Positions 9,306-17,429 of a stretch of 44,284 bases of DNA are shown piece after piece. This DNA is from Sulfurovum sp. (lineage in GTDB: Bacteria > Campylobacterota > Campylobacteria > Campylobacterales > Sulfurovaceae). Location: positions 1-44,284 of the forward strand of contig JAMOSB010000021.1 in assembly GCA_027068485.1 (NCBI GenBank), given 5' to 3'. A program made the translations under genes and the position numbers. The notes under the pieces are model-generated. The model was not told where the DNA came from and did not search any database. It saw nothing but the letters and a program-made list of their open reading frames with translations. Every line of letters begins with the position of its first letter. Position 1 is the stretch's first letter.

Positions 9306-9313
9306 GCCTTAGG

Positions 9314-12300
9314 TTATTTAGCTAAGAGCTTTTTAAGTGTTGCGATATCTGCTTTCTCTTCTAATACATCTGCACAGAAGTCCTCATCAGATGGAGTGCG
9401 TACTAGTGCGAAGGGCTTAGCACCACTATCTCGCACGATATCAGCAACCATACACTTCATACTCGCAAATGGCGTGATATCATAGATAACTGTGGTGTAG
9501 TCCACCTTATCTAGTCTATCCAAAAATGCTTGTTCATCGCTAATCGTCTCTACCTCATAACCAAGATTGGTAAGCTTGGTCTTGTAGAGGTTGGCGATGA
9601 GTCCCATAGAGTGAAAGAAGAGTAGATCTTTTTTCTCCTTGACTACGGGGGTAGGTGTTGGTACAACTTTGGCGACTGCCTCGACTACGGTAGGGTTAGT
9701 AGACTGGGGTGCAGGAGCTGGGATAGGTTGCTCTTCTTTGGTCATCTCTTGGGCGACCTCTTGAGGGGTCTGTACCACACGCCCCTCTTGGACGAGAGGC
9801 TCTTCACGCGGTGTAGGTCTCTCAGGCGTAGGCTCTACCGCTGTCTCACTACTACTCTTGACACGATTAGGGAAGTAAGACTGTATCAAAACATTCAGTT
9901 TCTCAAGCTCAATGGGTTTGGAGAGATAGTTATCCATTCCTGCATTGATATACTTCTCTCTATCTCCCTCTAGTGCATTCGCAGTAAGTGCAATAATAGG
10001 GACATGGTGTTTACGGTTTTTCTCTTCAAGTTTAATAATCTCACCTGTCGCTTCAATCCCACCCATCACTGGCATCTGGATATCCATAAAGATGATATCA
10101 TACTCATTTTGCATACGCTCTCTTACTGCCTCTTCACCATTATTAGCAAGCGTAACCTCTATCCCAAATCCATTGAGAACACTCTTGATAAGCTTTTGAT
10201 TAATCGCATTATCTTCTGCTACCAATGCATGGATATTCTCAAAGGTAATATTTTTATTGACTTCAACTGCTTGCGTACTAGATGTAGTGCTACTCTTTTC
10301 AGAGAGTATCTCAAGTGATTTAAGTACCTTGGTAAGGTTGAGTGGCTTATAGAAAGTTCTATCGATACGCTCTTCAAATCCTTTGAGGCTCTTCTTCTTA
10401 CTTGCAGAAGTGATTAGTACCACTTTGGTATCAAGATCGAGATACTTCTCAACCTCTCCCCCGCGTTTGCGATACTGATGCTCGATAAAGAGTACCTCAG
10501 GAAGTGGGACGCTCTTTTCAAAGAGTTCCCCATCGGTATACCCAATGAGTGTTGCAGCGGTATGCTCAACATAGGCTTCCAAGTTAGGATCAAGTCTCCA
10601 GTCTGCCCCAATCTCTGGGATAAGATATCCCACTGTATGGGTAGCAAACTGTCCGATCTCTCTCGCCTTCGCATAGTCTGGTTTCTTGAAAGTCAAGGTG
10701 AAGAAGAAGGTTGACCCCTCACCCTCTTCACTCTCGATATCCAATACACCCCCCATAAGGGAGGTGAGTTTACCCGAGATAGCAAGTCCTAGCCCTGTAC
10801 CACCAAACTTACGACTGGTACTAATATCTGCTTGAGAGAAGGCATCAAAGATATTCTTCTTCTGCTCCTCAGTGATCCCAATACCTGAGTCAGCCACAGA
10901 GAATTTAATCGTCACCTCTTCATCTATCTCAGAGATCTTCTGCGCACTGACATCGATTGTCCCATGAGAGGGGGTAAACTTGATCGCATTACTAATCAAG
11001 TTGACTAGAATCTGAGAAATCTTCGTAGGATCCCCCATGATATCCGAAGGAAGTGTGGGATCTGCATAGACATTAAAGTCGATGTTTTTCTCTTCAGCTT
11101 TAGCTGCATAGGACTCCATAGAAGCCTCAAACTTCTCCACAGGATCAAAAGCAATACTCTCAATCTCTACCTTATCTGCCTTAATCTTCGAGAGGTCGAG
11201 AATATCGTTTACAATCGCCAAGAGGTTATCTGAACTATTCTCAATAATGGCAATAAACTCCTCTTGTTCATCAGTGGTCTCTGTTGACTTGAGAAGCTGT
11301 GTAAAGCCAACAATACCATTGAGTGGCGTACGAATCTCATGTGACATATTAGCAAGAAAGAGATCTTTTGCTTGGTTGGCTTCACGAATCGTCTCCACCA
11401 AAAACTTATAGATATCGGTCACTTCACGCTGATCGATAAGAATCTGAAGCTCTTTTTGTTGCCCTTTACTCAAAACGGTCTCAATATCTCTAAGGGTATC
11501 ATCGAGTAGTTTTTTATCTTTACTAATACTATTAAGGACTATCAGAAGAACTATCAAGAGTCCAAGGAAAAAGAGTGCGATATAGAGATACTCCATCATC
11601 GTCTGTTTATTGGAATCAATCTGCTGATTAATCTCTCTTTTGGTTGCCAAAAAGATAACATCTTTCGCTTCATTGAGCTTCAAGCTCTTCTTATCCATCA
11701 CCGCTTGCCACTCTGCTACTTTAATGCTATAGTTCCCTTGTAGTGCCTCAGCAAAGATCTTCATGCGTTCCTTAAAAGCGATATGGATAAAGTTCTCAGG
11801 AGTGATGATATCAATCACTTGAGAGTTGAGACTCTCACTACTTAATGCTCCTAAGGTCGGAACACGCTTCTGTGCCAATAGCGTCTCCCACAAGAGAAGA
11901 TCCTCATCACTCATCTTCTCAGACTGACTAAGAATAAATGAGATAAAGGCATTTTCAAGTCCATTGAGCTCTTTGAGCTGCGTAAACTCTGCATAGCTCC
12001 TAAGATCGTTACTAATCTCCAAAGAGAACTCCCCATGACTCAGTGTATACATCAAGTCAACAACCAAGAGAGAGACCTTCTTATAGTAGTTGTCAAAGAA
12101 GATATTTTTATGGTTGCTACTAAACATATCGACACGCGAACGAGTATAACTCAAACTCTCAACAAGCTCACTCATCACTTTTTTGTACGGAGCGAAGAGA
12201 GCGTTACTTGCGATAAACTGATTGATCTTCTCAATCTGCGTATCGACTAATGCTCGCTCCTTTTTAAGGCGATCAAAGATTTTGGTATCTTTACTTCCCA

Positions 12301-12505
12301 TATAGATAGCACTATCAAACTGCTCATCTTTGAGTACTAGCAGTACCCCATTGAGTCTCTCTATCAAGTCGATATTTTTGACACTCTTCTCACTGTTTTT
12401 AAATGCACCATATGAGGTGTAGGTGTAGTAAGAGAATCCCCCTAGTACAACAAATGCTGCCATCAGAAGTAGAATCAATATATTTCTAGTGTTTATTATC
12501 TTCAT
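9314..12505 (-). CDS. Hybrid sensor histidine kinase with periplasmic NIT domain
   Basis: 1063 aa. Order: TM1 (about 9-28), periplasmic nitrate/nitrite-sensing NIT-type helical domain (about 45-290; LLVLKDEQFDSAIYMGS and KELNGLENAFISF are NIT-like), TM2 (306-326), HisKA with MSHEIRTPLNGIVG (His389), HATPase (NLISNAIKF; ADSGIGI; GGTGLGLAIS), a degenerate receiver (about 620-735, keeps FYKPL but has no clear acceptor Asp), a complete receiver (about 758-880, Asp808 in FMDIQMP, LSKP), a Pro/Glu-rich linker, and a C-terminal receiver-like domain (about 975-1063, VIYDITP). There is no HPt domain or DNA-binding output in this window, so the signal must pass to an unlinked HPt or regulator. It is the last gene of the PilJ operon, with GGAG seven bases upstream and an 11-base gap after the preceding gene. 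NIT assignment is from pattern recognition. Confidence 0.9.
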   Translation of the reverse strand: MKIINTRNILILLLMAAFVVLGGFSYYTYTSYGAFKNSEKSVKNIDLIERLNGVLLVLKDEQFDSAIYMGSKDTKIFDRLKKERALVDTQIEKINQFIASNALFAPYKKVMSELVESLSYTRSRVDMFSSNHKNIFFDNYYKKVSLLVVDLMYTLSHGEFSLEISNDLRSYAEFTQLKELNGLENAFISFILSQSEKMSDEDLLLWETLLAQKRVPTLGALSSESLNSQVIDIITPENFIHIAFKERMKIFAEALQGNYSIKVAEWQAVMDKKSLKLNEAKDVIFLATKREINQQIDSNKQTMMEYLYIALFFLGLLIVLLIVLNSISKDKKLLDDTLRDIETVLSKGQQKELQILIDQREVTDIYKFLVETIREANQAKDLFLANMSHEIRTPLNGIVGFTQLLKSTETTDEQEEFIAIIENSSDNLLAIVNDILDLSKIKADKVEIESIAFDPVEKFEASMESYAAKAEEKNIDFNVYADPTLPSDIMGDPTKISQILVNLISNAIKFTPSHGTIDVSAQKISEIDEEVTIKFSVADSGIGITEEQKKNIFDAFSQADISTSRKFGGTGLGLAISGKLTSLMGGVLDIESEEGEGSTFFFTLTFKKPDYAKAREIGQFATHTVGYLIPEIGADWRLDPNLEAYVEHTAATLIGYTDGELFEKSVPLPEVLFIEHQYRKRGGEVEKYLDLDTKVVLITSASKKKSLKGFEERIDRTFYKPLNLTKVLKSLEILSEKSSTTSSTQAVEVNKNITFENIHALVAEDNAINQKLIKSVLNGFGIEVTLANNGEEAVRERMQNEYDIIFMDIQMPVMGGIEATGEIIKLEEKNRKHHVPIIALTANALEGDREKYINAGMDNYLSKPIELEKLNVLIQSYFPNRVKSSSETAVEPTPERPTPREEPLVQEGRVVQTPQEVAQEMTKEEQPIPAPAPQSTNPTVVEAVAKVVPTPTPVVKEKKDLLFFHSMGLIANLYKTKLTNLGYEVETISDEQAFLDRLDKVDYTTVIYDITPFASMKCMVADIVRDSGAKPFALVRTPSDEDFCADVLEEKADIATLKKLLAK

Positions 12506-12516
12506 GCTTCTCCGCC

Positions 12517-13275
12517 TTATTGGTTTTTACTGTGATAGAGTGCTATGGTAGACATAGATCCCTCTAGATAGAGTACCCAGTCACGCAAGAGTGTGGGGAT
12601 AAAGAGTGCCTCAGACCTCTTCGCATACTGTTTACTTGTACTCCAAAATGCATTGAGTTGTGCTTGGTCTTTCTTGAGATTATCAGGATAACTATAGCCA
12701 TTGATCTTGGTGAGTTTACTCTCAAAACTCATCATCGCTTTTTGTAGCTGATCTCGATTGGTTTGACTATCAAATCCAATATGCAAAGCGATATAGTACT
12801 TAATCATCCGTTCAAGGAGATACTCCATCTCCTTAATCGCCATAAGCATCTCCTCCTCCTCACTAAAGTCATAACGGTGGGTAGTTGCAATCGAGTTGGC
12901 TCCTTCAAGGAGGGTTTCACTATAGTCTAGCATCAGTGCTACACTCTCTTCATTGGCTTGTTGTGCTAACATCTCAGCAATCTGATCTTTACTGTAGGCA
13001 AGAAAGTCCAGAATATCTTTGGTGTCACTATCTTTAGTGGTAGAAGCGATCTCTCTAAAGTTACTACTGAGTTCAGAGAGTGCCTGTGTTATACCATTTT
13101 TGACCTCTATTTTGGTAGGATACTTATAGAAGTAGAGGTAGTCTGTTACAATCTTTTGACTTAGATAACGAATGTTTTCAGATGCTTCAATAATCTTCAC
13201 ATCCCCCCGTGTCGCAGCATGCCCTTGCAGTGAGGCAAACAGGATCATTAATGAGACATACAATACTCTTTTCAT
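12517..13275 (-). CDS. Secreted PilJ-like helical protein with degenerate P-boxes
   Basis: 252 aa from the chosen start, with signal peptide MKRVLYVSLMILFASLQGHA. It has the same length and layout as the five upstream proteins, but the first P-box-like motif is decayed to EASENIRYLSQKIVTDY and the second to KEMEYLLERMIKYYIA, so the Gly and the paired Arg residues are missing. All the rest is predicted helical. The frame is open up to 13305, inside the upstream stop region; I choose 13275 because it puts Met directly before the signal peptide, with AGGA nine bases upstream (ATG at 13284 is the alternative). It directly precedes the kinase gene and may act as an adaptor that no longer binds the ligand; that is inference. 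Confidence 0.75.
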   Translation of the reverse strand: MKRVLYVSLMILFASLQGHAATRGDVKIIEASENIRYLSQKIVTDYLYFYKYPTKIEVKNGITQALSELSSNFREIASTTKDSDTKDILDFLAYSKDQIAEMLAQQANEESVALMLDYSETLLEGANSIATTHRYDFSEEEEMLMAIKEMEYLLERMIKYYIALHIGFDSQTNRDQLQKAMMSFESKLTKINGYSYPDNLKKDQAQLNAFWSTSKQYAKRSEALFIPTLLRDWVLYLEGSMSTIALYHSKNQ

Positions 13276-13285
13276 ACTATCCATC

Positions 13286-14074
13286 CTACTTATAGAGTTC
13301 CACATAAAGTGCTGTAATTTTATTCATATTTTTGCTGATATCATCGGTTGTATTGAAGACAATCAGAGGTAATCCACCCTTCTCGATATTGAGATAGAAC
13401 TTATAGACAATCTTCCAGAGTCTATCGATCTTATTGAGTTCACGATTGATCTCTGGGGTATTGGTCTTATTTTTCATCAACAACTCATGCGTCTCTGTGA
13501 AGAGTTTTACTGCTGCTCTCATCTGCTCTACGGTATTCTTATCTTTGATCCCTGATTGATACGCGATATAGTACTTCGCGATACGCTGTGAGAGCATCCG
13601 TTGTCGTCCTGCCATATCGACTACTTTAGAGGCTTTGACATTGGAGAGCTCTTTGAGTGAAGTAACCACATACTCACTCCCCTCTAGCATCGACTCACTC
13701 AAATCCAAAATCAACTGTGCATTATCGGTCGTAAACTTCTCTTTAGCTGTCGCTTCAAAATCCTCACTACTCATCTCAACAAAGGATAAAAGATTCTTAA
13801 TCTCTGGATTATTGATCGAGTTGATCAAAATTGTATGTGCCTCTTTCAGCTCTTTGAGTGACCTATTGAGCTGTCGCTCTGCTTTAGCGGTAGCGATACT
13901 CTTCCCTGCATACATATAATCTTTGGCTATCCGCTGGGAGAGCATACGCTGTTTCCCTGCCATATCGATCAACTTCACCGTATCGGATGCAACGGTCGAT
14001 GCAGATGCCACCACGCTCAAGGAGAGGCTTACCAAAGCAATAAGGGTTGCTTTCTTCATGATATTAGTTTTCAT
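13286..14074 (-). CDS. Secreted tandem PilJ-domain protein, type A, copy 2
   Basis: 262 aa with a signal peptide (about 1-25, SLSLSVVASA). Two PilJ-type units each begin with a P-box-like motif: DMAGKQRMLSQRIAKDY (37-53) and DMAGRQRMLSQRIAKYY (153-169). This family covers the periplasmic sensing regions of PilJ and NarX; in NarX the equivalent P-box arginine binds nitrate. The protein has no membrane anchor or output domain, so it should be a soluble periplasmic receptor or buffer. Its DNA is identical to copy 1 over 802 bp; only the last residues differ (ELYK here, ELYNK there). Ribosome site AAGGAT, spacing six. Confidence 0.85.
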   Translation of the reverse strand: MKTNIMKKATLIALVSLSLSVVASASTVASDTVKLIDMAGKQRMLSQRIAKDYMYAGKSIATAKAERQLNRSLKELKEAHTILINSINNPEIKNLLSFVEMSSEDFEATAKEKFTTDNAQLILDLSESMLEGSEYVVTSLKELSNVKASKVVDMAGRQRMLSQRIAKYYIAYQSGIKDKNTVEQMRAAVKLFTETHELLMKNKTNTPEINRELNKIDRLWKIVYKFYLNIEKGGLPLIVFNTTDDISKNMNKITALYVELYK

Positions 14075-14091
14075 TTACGATCCTTTTATTT
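13290..14091. repeat. 802-bp perfect direct repeat, copy 2
   Basis: Read by eye base for base, this stretch equals 14918-15719 (offset 1628). It covers the type A gene from the fourth-last codon through its ribosome site and ends exactly where the flanking genes diverge. There are no inverted ends or target duplications that would point to a mobile element. Confidence 0.9.
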
Positions 14092-14871
14092 TGCTTCGTT
14101 GGCAACATATTTGTGTGTTGCTTCATTCATATTGATCAGTATATCATTAGACTTTTTATAGATAAGTGAGGGAACAAAGTGTGTAGACTCTTTTTTATTC
14201 ATCATCTCAAAGAAAGTAAAGGATCGTTTTGCCTTCTTTAGATAGCCGTGAATCTCTTCCGTACTCAAAGCCGAGGCTTCAAGCTTAGCTTGAGCTGATT
14301 TGAACTCCTCCATGGCACTATGAAGCTTCATCTTAAACTCACTATCTTTGACCCCCCATACCTTAAGCATATAGAGGCTTGCCATGCGTTGTGAGAGCAT
14401 CCGTTGTCTACCTGAGAGATTAACAATCTCTCCCGAGGCTTGCTTAAGTTCTTTAGCAAAGAGCTGTGTTGCTTCATTGGCTGCTTTGAGGAGGGTATCG
14501 AGATCTTTTTGTAACTGCTCAACCTTCTCGACAGAGGGTGTCGCACTCAAGATCGCTTTGAGTGGTACCCATAGCCTATTGACCTGCTCCATACTCTTTT
14601 TGGTCGCATCACTCTTACTGTAGGCGATAAGTGCGAGTAGATGATCATCAAAGTTGACAATCAAACGCTTAAGATCTTCATGAGGCTTACCAAAAGTGTT
14701 ATTCATCCCAACCATAGCATAATCCTTGAGCATGCGTTGGGTATACATCCGTTGTTTTCCTGCGATATCTACAGCATCCACTGCACTGGTAATTTCAATG
14801 GCACTGGCCATACTCCAAGGCATCGCTACAAACAGTAGTACCTTACTGATTTTTTTAATCCCGCTTCTCAT
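14086..14871 (-). CDS. Secreted tandem PilJ-domain protein, type B, paralogue 3
   Basis: 261 aa from ATG 14871, which has AGGAG eight bases upstream and leads into the signal peptide MRSGIKKISKVLLFVAMPWSMASA; the longer frame from 14907 adds 12 residues in front of it. P-box-like motifs are DIAGKQRMYTQRMLKDY (35-51) and NLSGRQRMLSQRMASLY (151-167). It is closely similar to the protein at 16512-17297 (both share AGKQRM.TQRMLKDYAMVG, SGRQRMLSQRMASLYMLKVWG and IYKKSN/IFKKSN near the end), so the type B genes are paralogues of moderate divergence. It lies between the two identical type A genes. Confidence 0.83.
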   Translation of the reverse strand: MRSGIKKISKVLLFVAMPWSMASAIEITSAVDAVDIAGKQRMYTQRMLKDYAMVGMNNTFGKPHEDLKRLIVNFDDHLLALIAYSKSDATKKSMEQVNRLWVPLKAILSATPSVEKVEQLQKDLDTLLKAANEATQLFAKELKQASGEIVNLSGRQRMLSQRMASLYMLKVWGVKDSEFKMKLHSAMEEFKSAQAKLEASALSTEEIHGYLKKAKRSFTFFEMMNKKESTHFVPSLIYKKSNDILINMNEATHKYVANEAK

Positions 14872-14910
14872 CCTCTTCTCTCCTACTATGGTTTGGCCTA
14901 TACTCAAACT

Positions 14911-15702
14911 CTATTTATTATAGAGTTCCACATAAAGTGCTGTAATTTTATTCATATTTTTGCTGATATCATCGGTTGTATTGAAGACAATCAGAGGTAA
15001 TCCACCCTTCTCGATATTGAGATAGAACTTATAGACAATCTTCCAGAGTCTATCGATCTTATTGAGTTCACGATTGATCTCTGGGGTATTGGTCTTATTT
15101 TTCATCAACAACTCATGCGTCTCTGTGAAGAGTTTTACTGCTGCTCTCATCTGCTCTACGGTATTCTTATCTTTGATCCCTGATTGATACGCGATATAGT
15201 ACTTCGCGATACGCTGTGAGAGCATCCGTTGTCGTCCTGCCATATCGACTACTTTAGAGGCTTTGACATTGGAGAGCTCTTTGAGTGAAGTAACCACATA
15301 CTCACTCCCCTCTAGCATCGACTCACTCAAATCCAAAATCAACTGTGCATTATCGGTCGTAAACTTCTCTTTAGCTGTCGCTTCAAAATCCTCACTACTC
15401 ATCTCAACAAAGGATAAAAGATTCTTAATCTCTGGATTATTGATCGAGTTGATCAAAATTGTATGTGCCTCTTTCAGCTCTTTGAGTGACCTATTGAGCT
15501 GTCGCTCTGCTTTAGCGGTAGCGATACTCTTCCCTGCATACATATAATCTTTGGCTATCCGCTGGGAGAGCATACGCTGTTTCCCTGCCATATCGATCAA
15601 CTTCACCGTATCGGATGCAACGGTCGATGCAGATGCCACCACGCTCAAGGAGAGGCTTACCAAAGCAATAAGGGTTGCTTTCTTCATGATATTAGTTTTC
15701 AT
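14911..15702 (-). CDS. Secreted tandem PilJ-domain protein, type A, copy 1
   Basis: 263 aa. The same protein as the one at 13286-14074 except for one extra Asn before the final Lys. Signal peptide and both P-box motifs are identical, as is the DNA including silent positions, meaning very recent duplication or ongoing gene conversion. Ribosome site AAGGAT with six bases to the ATG. It follows the type B gene at 15714 with an 11-base gap and is followed by a 39-base gap, the longest in the operon. Confidence 0.85.
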   Translation of the reverse strand: MKTNIMKKATLIALVSLSLSVVASASTVASDTVKLIDMAGKQRMLSQRIAKDYMYAGKSIATAKAERQLNRSLKELKEAHTILINSINNPEIKNLLSFVEMSSEDFEATAKEKFTTDNAQLILDLSESMLEGSEYVVTSLKELSNVKASKVVDMAGRQRMLSQRIAKYYIAYQSGIKDKNTVEQMRAAVKLFTETHELLMKNKTNTPEINRELNKIDRLWKIVYKFYLNIEKGGLPLIVFNTTDDISKNMNKITALYVELYNK

Positions 15703-15719
15703 TTACGATCCTTTTATTT
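14918..15719. repeat. 802-bp perfect direct repeat, copy 1
   Basis: Partner of 13290-14091. Recombination between the two copies would loop out 1628 bp, removing one type A gene and the type B gene between them, while keeping the reading frames and the ribosome site. Confidence 0.9.
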
Positions 15720-16499
15720 ACTTTTTGAGCCAAGTTCAGCGTAGAGTCTGGTAGCTACATTAGCCGCATCAAAAATCTCATTGGATTTTTTATAGATAAG
15801 TGTAGGGATAAAAGTGCGCGTGTTTTTATCCATAATTTCAAAAAACTTAAAGGCTTTTCGCTCCTTCTCTAACAATCCTTGAATCTCAGGGGTATTTTTA
15901 TCATACGCTGTGAGGGTTGTGAGATTTCTGGCAAACCACTGCATCGTCTCATCCATCTTAGCTTGAAACTTCTCATTGGTCACACCATAAGATTTAAGCA
16001 GATAGAGACTCGCCATCTTTTGTGAAAGTACCCGTTGCTGTCCTGAGTAGTTGGTGATTTTACCTGACTCTTTTCCCGTCTGCTTAGCAAAGAGTGCTGT
16101 TGTAGTATTGGTATTGGCCGTCATCGCCTCCATAGCGATCTGAAGTTTTTTCGCATTCTCTTGTGAAGGAGGGGCGAGTAGTAGCTTCTTGATAGGAGCC
16201 CAGAGTGCTAACCCCTCTTGAAGGCTTTTTGCTGTCTGCTCATCTTTATTAAACTTGATGAGTGACTCAATCAAATCCTCAAAAGTCGCAATCCCCTCTT
16301 TGAGTCGCTCTTTGGGGTTATTAAAATTATTCTCAAGACATATCATCGCATACTCTTTAAGTACACGCTGCGTAAAGGCACGATGCCGTCCTGAGAAGTT
16401 GACCGCATGGGCAATATCCTTAATCTCCACTGCTTGCATCTGCATTGGCATCACCAACAATCCCACCAGTAACCATTGACCTATTTTTCTCTTTAACAT
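15714..16499 (-). CDS. Secreted tandem PilJ-domain protein, type B, paralogue 2
   Basis: 261 aa, signal peptide MLKRKIGQWLLVGLLVMPMQMQA. The first P-box-like motif is altered to NFSGRHRAFTQRVLKEY (34-50) and the second to NYSGQQRVLSQKMASLY, so several family positions (Lys/Arg-Gln-Arg-Met) are changed compared with its neighbours. This could mean altered ligand preference. The C-terminal helix keeps FIPTLIYKKSNEI. AAAGGGAAG lies just before the ATG, 12 bases after the previous gene. Confidence 0.82.
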   Translation of the reverse strand: MLKRKIGQWLLVGLLVMPMQMQAVEIKDIAHAVNFSGRHRAFTQRVLKEYAMICLENNFNNPKERLKEGIATFEDLIESLIKFNKDEQTAKSLQEGLALWAPIKKLLLAPPSQENAKKLQIAMEAMTANTNTTTALFAKQTGKESGKITNYSGQQRVLSQKMASLYLLKSYGVTNEKFQAKMDETMQWFARNLTTLTAYDKNTPEIQGLLEKERKAFKFFEIMDKNTRTFIPTLIYKKSNEIFDAANVATRLYAELGSKSK

Positions 16500-16511
16500 A
16501 CTCTTCCCTTT

Positions 16512-17297
16512 CTATTTTTGTGACTCTTGTGCTGCGTACAACCCTGTAGCGGTATTCATATCTTTTAAGATCTCATTAGATTTTTTGAAAATCAATGCAG
16601 GGATGAATTTTGTTGTTGTCCTATTCATCACCTCGAAAAATCGAAAAGACTTTTTAGCTCTCTCTAGTAGTGCAGATATCTCTGCGGTATTGAGCTCTGA
16701 AGCCATCAATCGATCAAGAGAGGTACTAAAAAGATGCATACTATCTTCCATCTTCTTCTTAAACTCTGGATCATTGATCCCCCAAACTTTGAGCATATAG
16801 AGACTTGCCATGCGTTGTGAAAGCATCCGTTGCCGACCCGAGATATTGATAATCTCTCCAGAGACTTTTCCTGTCTGCTTAGCAAAAAGTCCTGTGGCTT
16901 CATTGGCTTGCTTGAGTAGTGCCTCTAACTTCTCCTGCATCTCTCCTGCTTGCTCTTTGCGTGGTTTCTCTTTGAGTGCAACCTTAATAGGCTTCCAGAG
17001 AACTTGAACCTTTTTGAGACTCTCTGCGGTTGCAGGATCTCTATTGAAGTCTATCAGTGATCCTAGATGGTTTTCAAATGCCTCCATAATCTTCGTCAAA
17101 TCCTCTGCAGGATGACCAAAACTATTCTCTAACCCTACCATCGCATAATCTTTTAACATCCGCTGTGTAAACATCCGCTGTTTCCCTGCGACATCGACCG
17201 CTTCAGAGAGATTTTTAATCTCAATAGCAGAGAGAAAACTGCTCATCAATAGCGGAAGAAGAGCAATTTTAACAACGCTTTTTGTCAAGATTTTCAC
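16512..17297 (-). CDS. Secreted tandem PilJ-domain protein, type B, paralogue 1 (first gene of operon)
   Basis: 261 aa, GTG start with the ribosome site AAGGAG seven bases upstream. Signal peptide about 1-24 (ALLPLLMSSFLSA). P-box-like motifs are DVAGKQRMFTQRMLKDY (35-51) and NISGRQRMLSQRMASLY (151-167). It is the promoter-proximal member of a seven-gene operon that ends with the NIT hybrid kinase. Family knowledge: PilJ/NarX-type helical bundles sense small anions such as nitrate and nitrite; binding by this protein is inferred only. Confidence 0.84.
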   Translation of the reverse strand: MKILTKSVVKIALLPLLMSSFLSAIEIKNLSEAVDVAGKQRMFTQRMLKDYAMVGLENSFGHPAEDLTKIMEAFENHLGSLIDFNRDPATAESLKKVQVLWKPIKVALKEKPRKEQAGEMQEKLEALLKQANEATGLFAKQTGKVSGEIINISGRQRMLSQRMASLYMLKVWGINDPEFKKKMEDSMHLFSTSLDRLMASELNTAEISALLERAKKSFRFFEVMNRTTTKFIPALIFKKSNEILKDMNTATGLYAAQESQK

Positions 17298-17312
17298 GAT
17301 AAACTCCTTCTA

Positions 17313-17369
17313 CCCATAATATGGGCTATCTCATAAATTGTACTTTTTACGGACTTAAACAAAACTTAA
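17313..17369 (-). promoter_or_regulatory. Promoter and putative operator of the PilJ/NIT operon
   Basis: On the minus strand a -10-like TACAAT (17337-17342) lies 40 bases before the GTG. Two direct repeats TTAAGT (17353-17358 and 17364-17369) are spaced 11 bp start to start, one helical turn, and overlap the -35 position, where no consensus hexamer is present. This layout is typical of binding by an OmpR-family response regulator that activates transcription. In the leader, CCCATAATATGGG (17313-17325) is a near-perfect palindrome between the start site and the ribosome site. Function is inferred from position only. Confidence 0.45.
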
Positions 17370-17429
17370 GCTATTTTTTGAAACAACCACTTTCAGCTCT
17401 CTCAAAAGCTGTATACCCATCAACAATTG

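Noticed and set aside
9306-9313. CTAAGCCTTAG between truA and the kinase as a bidirectional terminator
   Set aside because: The stem is at most four or five bp without T tracts.
13290-15719. The 802-bp repeat pair as an insertion sequence or mobile element
   Set aside because: It holds only a receptor gene, has no terminal inverted repeats, transposase or target duplication; tandem duplication or gene conversion is simpler.
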